The translations under genes and the position numbers were made by a program. From assembly GCF_003946725.1 (NCBI RefSeq), contig NZ_RHOY01000002.1, positions 62,001 to 126,000 of the forward strand: DNA of 64,000 nt. The letters are read 5' to 3'. The number at the start of each line of letters is the position of its first letter. Position 1 is the first letter of the stretch. Below, in pieces: positions 61,986-64,000 of the stretch. This stretch comes from Agrilactobacillus yilanensis. GTDB lineage: Bacteria; Bacillota; Bacilli; Lactobacillales; Lactobacillaceae. Below the pieces are notes generated by a model. That model saw only the letters and a program-made list of their open reading frames with translations, made no database searches and had not been told where the DNA came from.

Positions 61986-63146
61986 ATGAAAGTCAAAACA
62001 GAATTACCAGAAATTTTTGAAGATTTTGGAGAAGCCAGACAGCAAGGCTTTTTAAAAGTAAAATCCCTTAAGGATCAAGGTCAACCCGTTGTAGGTGTTT
62101 ATTGTACTTTCATGCCTGAAGAACTTGTCCTAGCAGCTGGTGCTGTTCAAATCAGTCTTTGTTCAACTTCTGACGAAACCATCCCGGCAGCCGAAGAGGA
62201 TTTACCAAGAAATTTATGTCCTTTGATCAAATCCAGTTACGGCTTTGGTAAAACAGATAAATGTCCTTATTTTTATTTCTCTGATCTTGTTGTTGGTGAA
62301 ACAACTTGTGATGGCAAGAAAAAAATGTATGAATACATGAGTGACTTCAAGCCGCTTTATCTTATGCAGTTGCCAAATATGCGGGACAATGATCGTAGTC
62401 AAAAGCTTTGGTACGAAGAAATCAAAGCTTTTAAAGAAAAATTAGAAGACTTCTTTGGGGTTACAATTACCGAAGCTCAAATTCGGGATGCGATTATTTT
62501 AAAGAATAGAGAACGCCAGGCTAAAAAAGACTTTTATCATTTAGGTCAGCTTAATCCACCTGCTTTAAGTGGTGCTGAAATCTTTAAAGTCATGTACGGC
62601 TCTCAATATAAATTTGATAAAGCTGAAAACATTGCTTCTTTGGAAGCGGCTACAAATGCCGTTAAAGAACGCTATGCCAACGGTGAACACCTCGAAAAGA
62701 AACCTAGAATTTTGATTACTGGTTCACCAATGGGTGGGGTTACTGAAAAAGTCATTCGTGCCGTTGAAGAAAATGGTGGTGTCGTTGTCGGTTATGAAAA
62801 CTGTACCGTTGCCAAAGCTGTTGAACGCTTAGTTGATGAAGATGAAACCGATGTTTATAAAGCTTTATCTGACAAATATATTCATATTGGCTGCGCTTGT
62901 ATGTCTGATAATCATGATAGATTAGATTTAATTAGCAATATGATTGATGATTATCAAGTTGACGGTGTCCTTGATATGGTCTTACAAAATTGCACGCCAT
63001 TTTCTGTTGAATCTCGTCGGATTAAAAACTTCTGTAACGATGAAAAAGACACACCTTATATGTATTTAGAAACAGACTATTCTGAATCTGATATTGAACA
63101 AATCAACACACGGGTTACCGCTTTTCTTGAAATGTTGGAGGGTTAA
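61986..63146 (+). CDS. Double-cubane-cluster-type protein of the 2-hydroxyacyl-CoA dehydratase (HgdB/YjiM) family
   Basis: The 386-residue protein has the two-lobed HgdB/YjiM fold signatures PVVGVYCTFMPEELVLAAGA, NLCPLIKSSYGF, CPYFYFSDLVVGETTCDGKKKMYE, ITGSPMGG and GVLDMVLQNCTPFSVES. Ten cysteines (40, 59, 78, 93, 108, 273, 303, 305, 336, 350) could hold a large iron-sulfur cluster. True dehydratases need two homologous subunits; here only one is present, followed by an activator, as in double-cubane-cluster proteins that drive ATP-dependent low-potential reduction of small molecules. The physiological substrate is unknown. GGAAGAGG precedes ATG 61986. Confidence 0.82.
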   Translation: MKVKTELPEIFEDFGEARQQGFLKVKSLKDQGQPVVGVYCTFMPEELVLAAGAVQISLCSTSDETIPAAEEDLPRNLCPLIKSSYGFGKTDKCPYFYFSDLVVGETTCDGKKKMYEYMSDFKPLYLMQLPNMRDNDRSQKLWYEEIKAFKEKLEDFFGVTITEAQIRDAIILKNRERQAKKDFYHLGQLNPPALSGAEIFKVMYGSQYKFDKAENIASLEAATNAVKERYANGEHLEKKPRILITGSPMGGVTEKVIRAVEENGGVVVGYENCTVAKAVERLVDEDETDVYKALSDKYIHIGCACMSDNHDRLDLISNMIDDYQVDGVLDMVLQNCTPFSVESRRIKNFCNDEKDTPYMYLETDYSESDIEQINTRVTAFLEMLEG

Positions 63147-63148
63147 TT

Positions 63149-63916
63149 ATGTATTACATCGGTCTAGATGCCGGATCCACAACCACAAAAGGTGTTTTAT
63201 TTACTGAAACAGACTATATTGACAAATATCTTTTAGCCACTGCGGGTGATCCCAAGGGCGCTATGGCCACTGTAATTGATTATTTCACGACACATTATGG
63301 TAAAGCAGATAAGATTATTACTACTGGTTATGGTCGTAAATTACTGCCCAGTGATTTAGCAATTACTGAAATTACTTGTCACGGTAAAGGCGCTAATTAC
63401 TTGCACCCAGGGATTACACAAGTCGTTGATATTGGTGGTCAAGATTGCAAAACGATTCGGCTGAACGGTAACGGCGGTGTGTTAGATTTTAATATGAATG
63501 ACCGCTGCGCTGCAGGTACCGGGCGCTTTGTGGAAGTCATGATGCGTACACTGGGTGAAGATATTGCAACGTTAGATACATTCATCCAAGGTGCCACACC
63601 AGTACAAATCAACAGCATGTGTACTGTTTTTGCAGAATCTGAAGTTGTCAGCCGTGTCGCTAAAGGTGAAAAACGCGAAGATATTGCTCTAGGCGTCTGT
63701 CACTCCATTGCCAAACGAATTAATGGGCAGCACGCCAAACTACAAGCGCCTAAAGGTGAAGCGGTCTTATTTACCGGCGGCTTATCGCAAAGTGAACTAT
63801 TTGGCGAAGTTTTAGCACAGTATTTAGCCGCCCCCGTATATCGCGATGATTTAGGCCAGTTTGCCGGTGCAATTGGTGCCGCTCAAATTGGGCTCAAAAA
63901 ATTCAGTCTTCAATAA
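63149..63916 (+). CDS. ASKHA-fold ATPase activator/reductase (HgdC/YjiL type)
   Basis: The 255-residue protein has LDAGSTTTKGVLF (phosphate 1), VDIGGQDCKTIRL (phosphate 2), FTGGLSQSELF (adenosine region) and the two cysteines that bridge a dimer-interface [4Fe-4S] cluster, in NDRCAAGTGRF and INSMCTVFAES. It uses ATP hydrolysis to fire single low-potential electrons into its partner. It lies 2 bases after the partner gene with GGAGGG before ATG 63149. Confidence 0.9.
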   Translation: MYYIGLDAGSTTTKGVLFTETDYIDKYLLATAGDPKGAMATVIDYFTTHYGKADKIITTGYGRKLLPSDLAITEITCHGKGANYLHPGITQVVDIGGQDCKTIRLNGNGGVLDFNMNDRCAAGTGRFVEVMMRTLGEDIATLDTFIQGATPVQINSMCTVFAESEVVSRVAKGEKREDIALGVCHSIAKRINGQHAKLQAPKGEAVLFTGGLSQSELFGEVLAQYLAAPVYRDDLGQFAGAIGAAQIGLKKFSLQ

Positions 63917-63973
63917 AAATTTGGGCAGGAATCTTCTGATTTTAATCAGGGGAGGCATGCCCAAATTTTTATT
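63912..63973 (+). terminator. Complex terminator hairpin of the reductase operon
   Basis: Outer arms AATAAAAATTTGGGCA / TGCCCAAATTTTTATT overlap the stop codon and enclose an inner hairpin CTGATTTTAATCAG. The double stem is larger than other terminators in the window. Confidence 0.7.
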
Positions 63974-64000
63974 GAAAGGACAAAAGCTAGTAGGGGCGCA

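Noticed and set aside
61986-63916. Glutamate-fermenting 2-hydroxyglutaryl-CoA dehydratase
   Set aside because: Only one dehydratase-like subunit is present, and no CoA transferase, 2-hydroxyglutarate dehydrogenase or decarboxylase genes adjoin it.
63912-63973. Large two-stem hairpin after the reductase operon as a possible riboswitch
   Set aside because: It overlaps the stop codon and ends in a T-rich arm; I see no conserved aptamer sequence. A terminator explains it, though the size is unusual.
1-64000. CRISPR arrays, prophage modules, insertion sequences, tRNA or rRNA genes
   Set aside because: Read through for regular direct repeats, transposase or integrase motifs and tRNA-like cloverleaf ends; none found. 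A covariance or repeat search would be the decisive check.

Overview
The window looks like a chromosomal segment of a low-GC Gram-positive lactic acid bacterium (Lactobacillaceae type). The evidence is strong AAGGAGG-like ribosome sites with frequent TTG/GTG starts, an LPxTG surface protein, a D-amino-acid aminotransferase, TPP, FMN and T-box leaders of Firmicute type, and cre-like sites. I cannot name the species. I see no rRNA, tRNA, CRISPR array, prophage or intact insertion sequence. The genes are ordinary metabolism and stress functions, with several accessory cassettes that are unusual for a lactobacillus.

Layout. 1-1600: thiamin salvage (thiD, cut by the window edge, and thiM) on the minus strand behind a TPP riboswitch. 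1654-7103: an IclR regulator divergent from aldolase, YjhG-type dehydratase and GntP permease genes, resembling the E. coli yjhIHGF/yagEF sugar-acid (pentonate) systems. 7104-8044: about 940 bases without a convincing gene. 8045-12333: a CmpB-like membrane protein, dat, a universal stress protein, a GalT/HIT-like protein and an Old Yellow Enzyme. 12718-17560: an AbrB-like/DUF998 membrane protein, a complete quinol-dependent NO reductase and an Rgg-like regulator sharing a promoter repeat with it. 17573-20274: an ABC-2 exporter with its TetR regulator. 20278-27250: a sugar cluster (galM, a 1099-residue DUF5107-TPR protein, AraC regulator, sugar porter). 27331-30618: a MacB/FtsX-type ABC transporter. 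30739-39425: a small cytochrome b5-like protein, an MMPL exporter with a divergent TetR regulator, gshA, cfa and two unrecognised genes. 39446-44445: an LPxTG adhesin and a membrane glycosyltransferase pair, one of which carries a stop codon at codon 35.

44845-49121: a thiol/redox block (carboxymuconolactone-decarboxylase-like protein, cupin, flavodoxin, LysR, an ArsA remnant, trxA, and a CsoR-family repressor lacking the metal-ligand His). It is tied together by four copies of the motif TACC-N6-GGTA at promoters. 49190-50811: a T-box-controlled NhaC-family transporter. 50875-54613: ribD-ribE-ribBA-ribH behind an FMN riboswitch. 54771-56104: an NCS1-type permease. 56152-61621: an NrtR-like Nudix regulator followed by nadB-nadC-nadA and a cysteine desulfurase, with two tandem 25-base palindromes before nadB. 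61898-63973: a CRP/FNR-type site followed by a one-subunit 2-hydroxyacyl-CoA-dehydratase-like iron-sulfur protein and its ASKHA ATPase activator, best matched to the double-cubane-cluster reductase family.

The most interesting candidates are the double-cubane-type reductase pair with its TGTGA-N6-TCACA site, the TACC-N6-GGTA regulon of the His-less CsoR-family protein, the twin-palindrome NAD operon, and the repeat shared by the NO reductase and Rgg-like promoters. All functional statements come from reading protein motifs and gene order. No database search was run.
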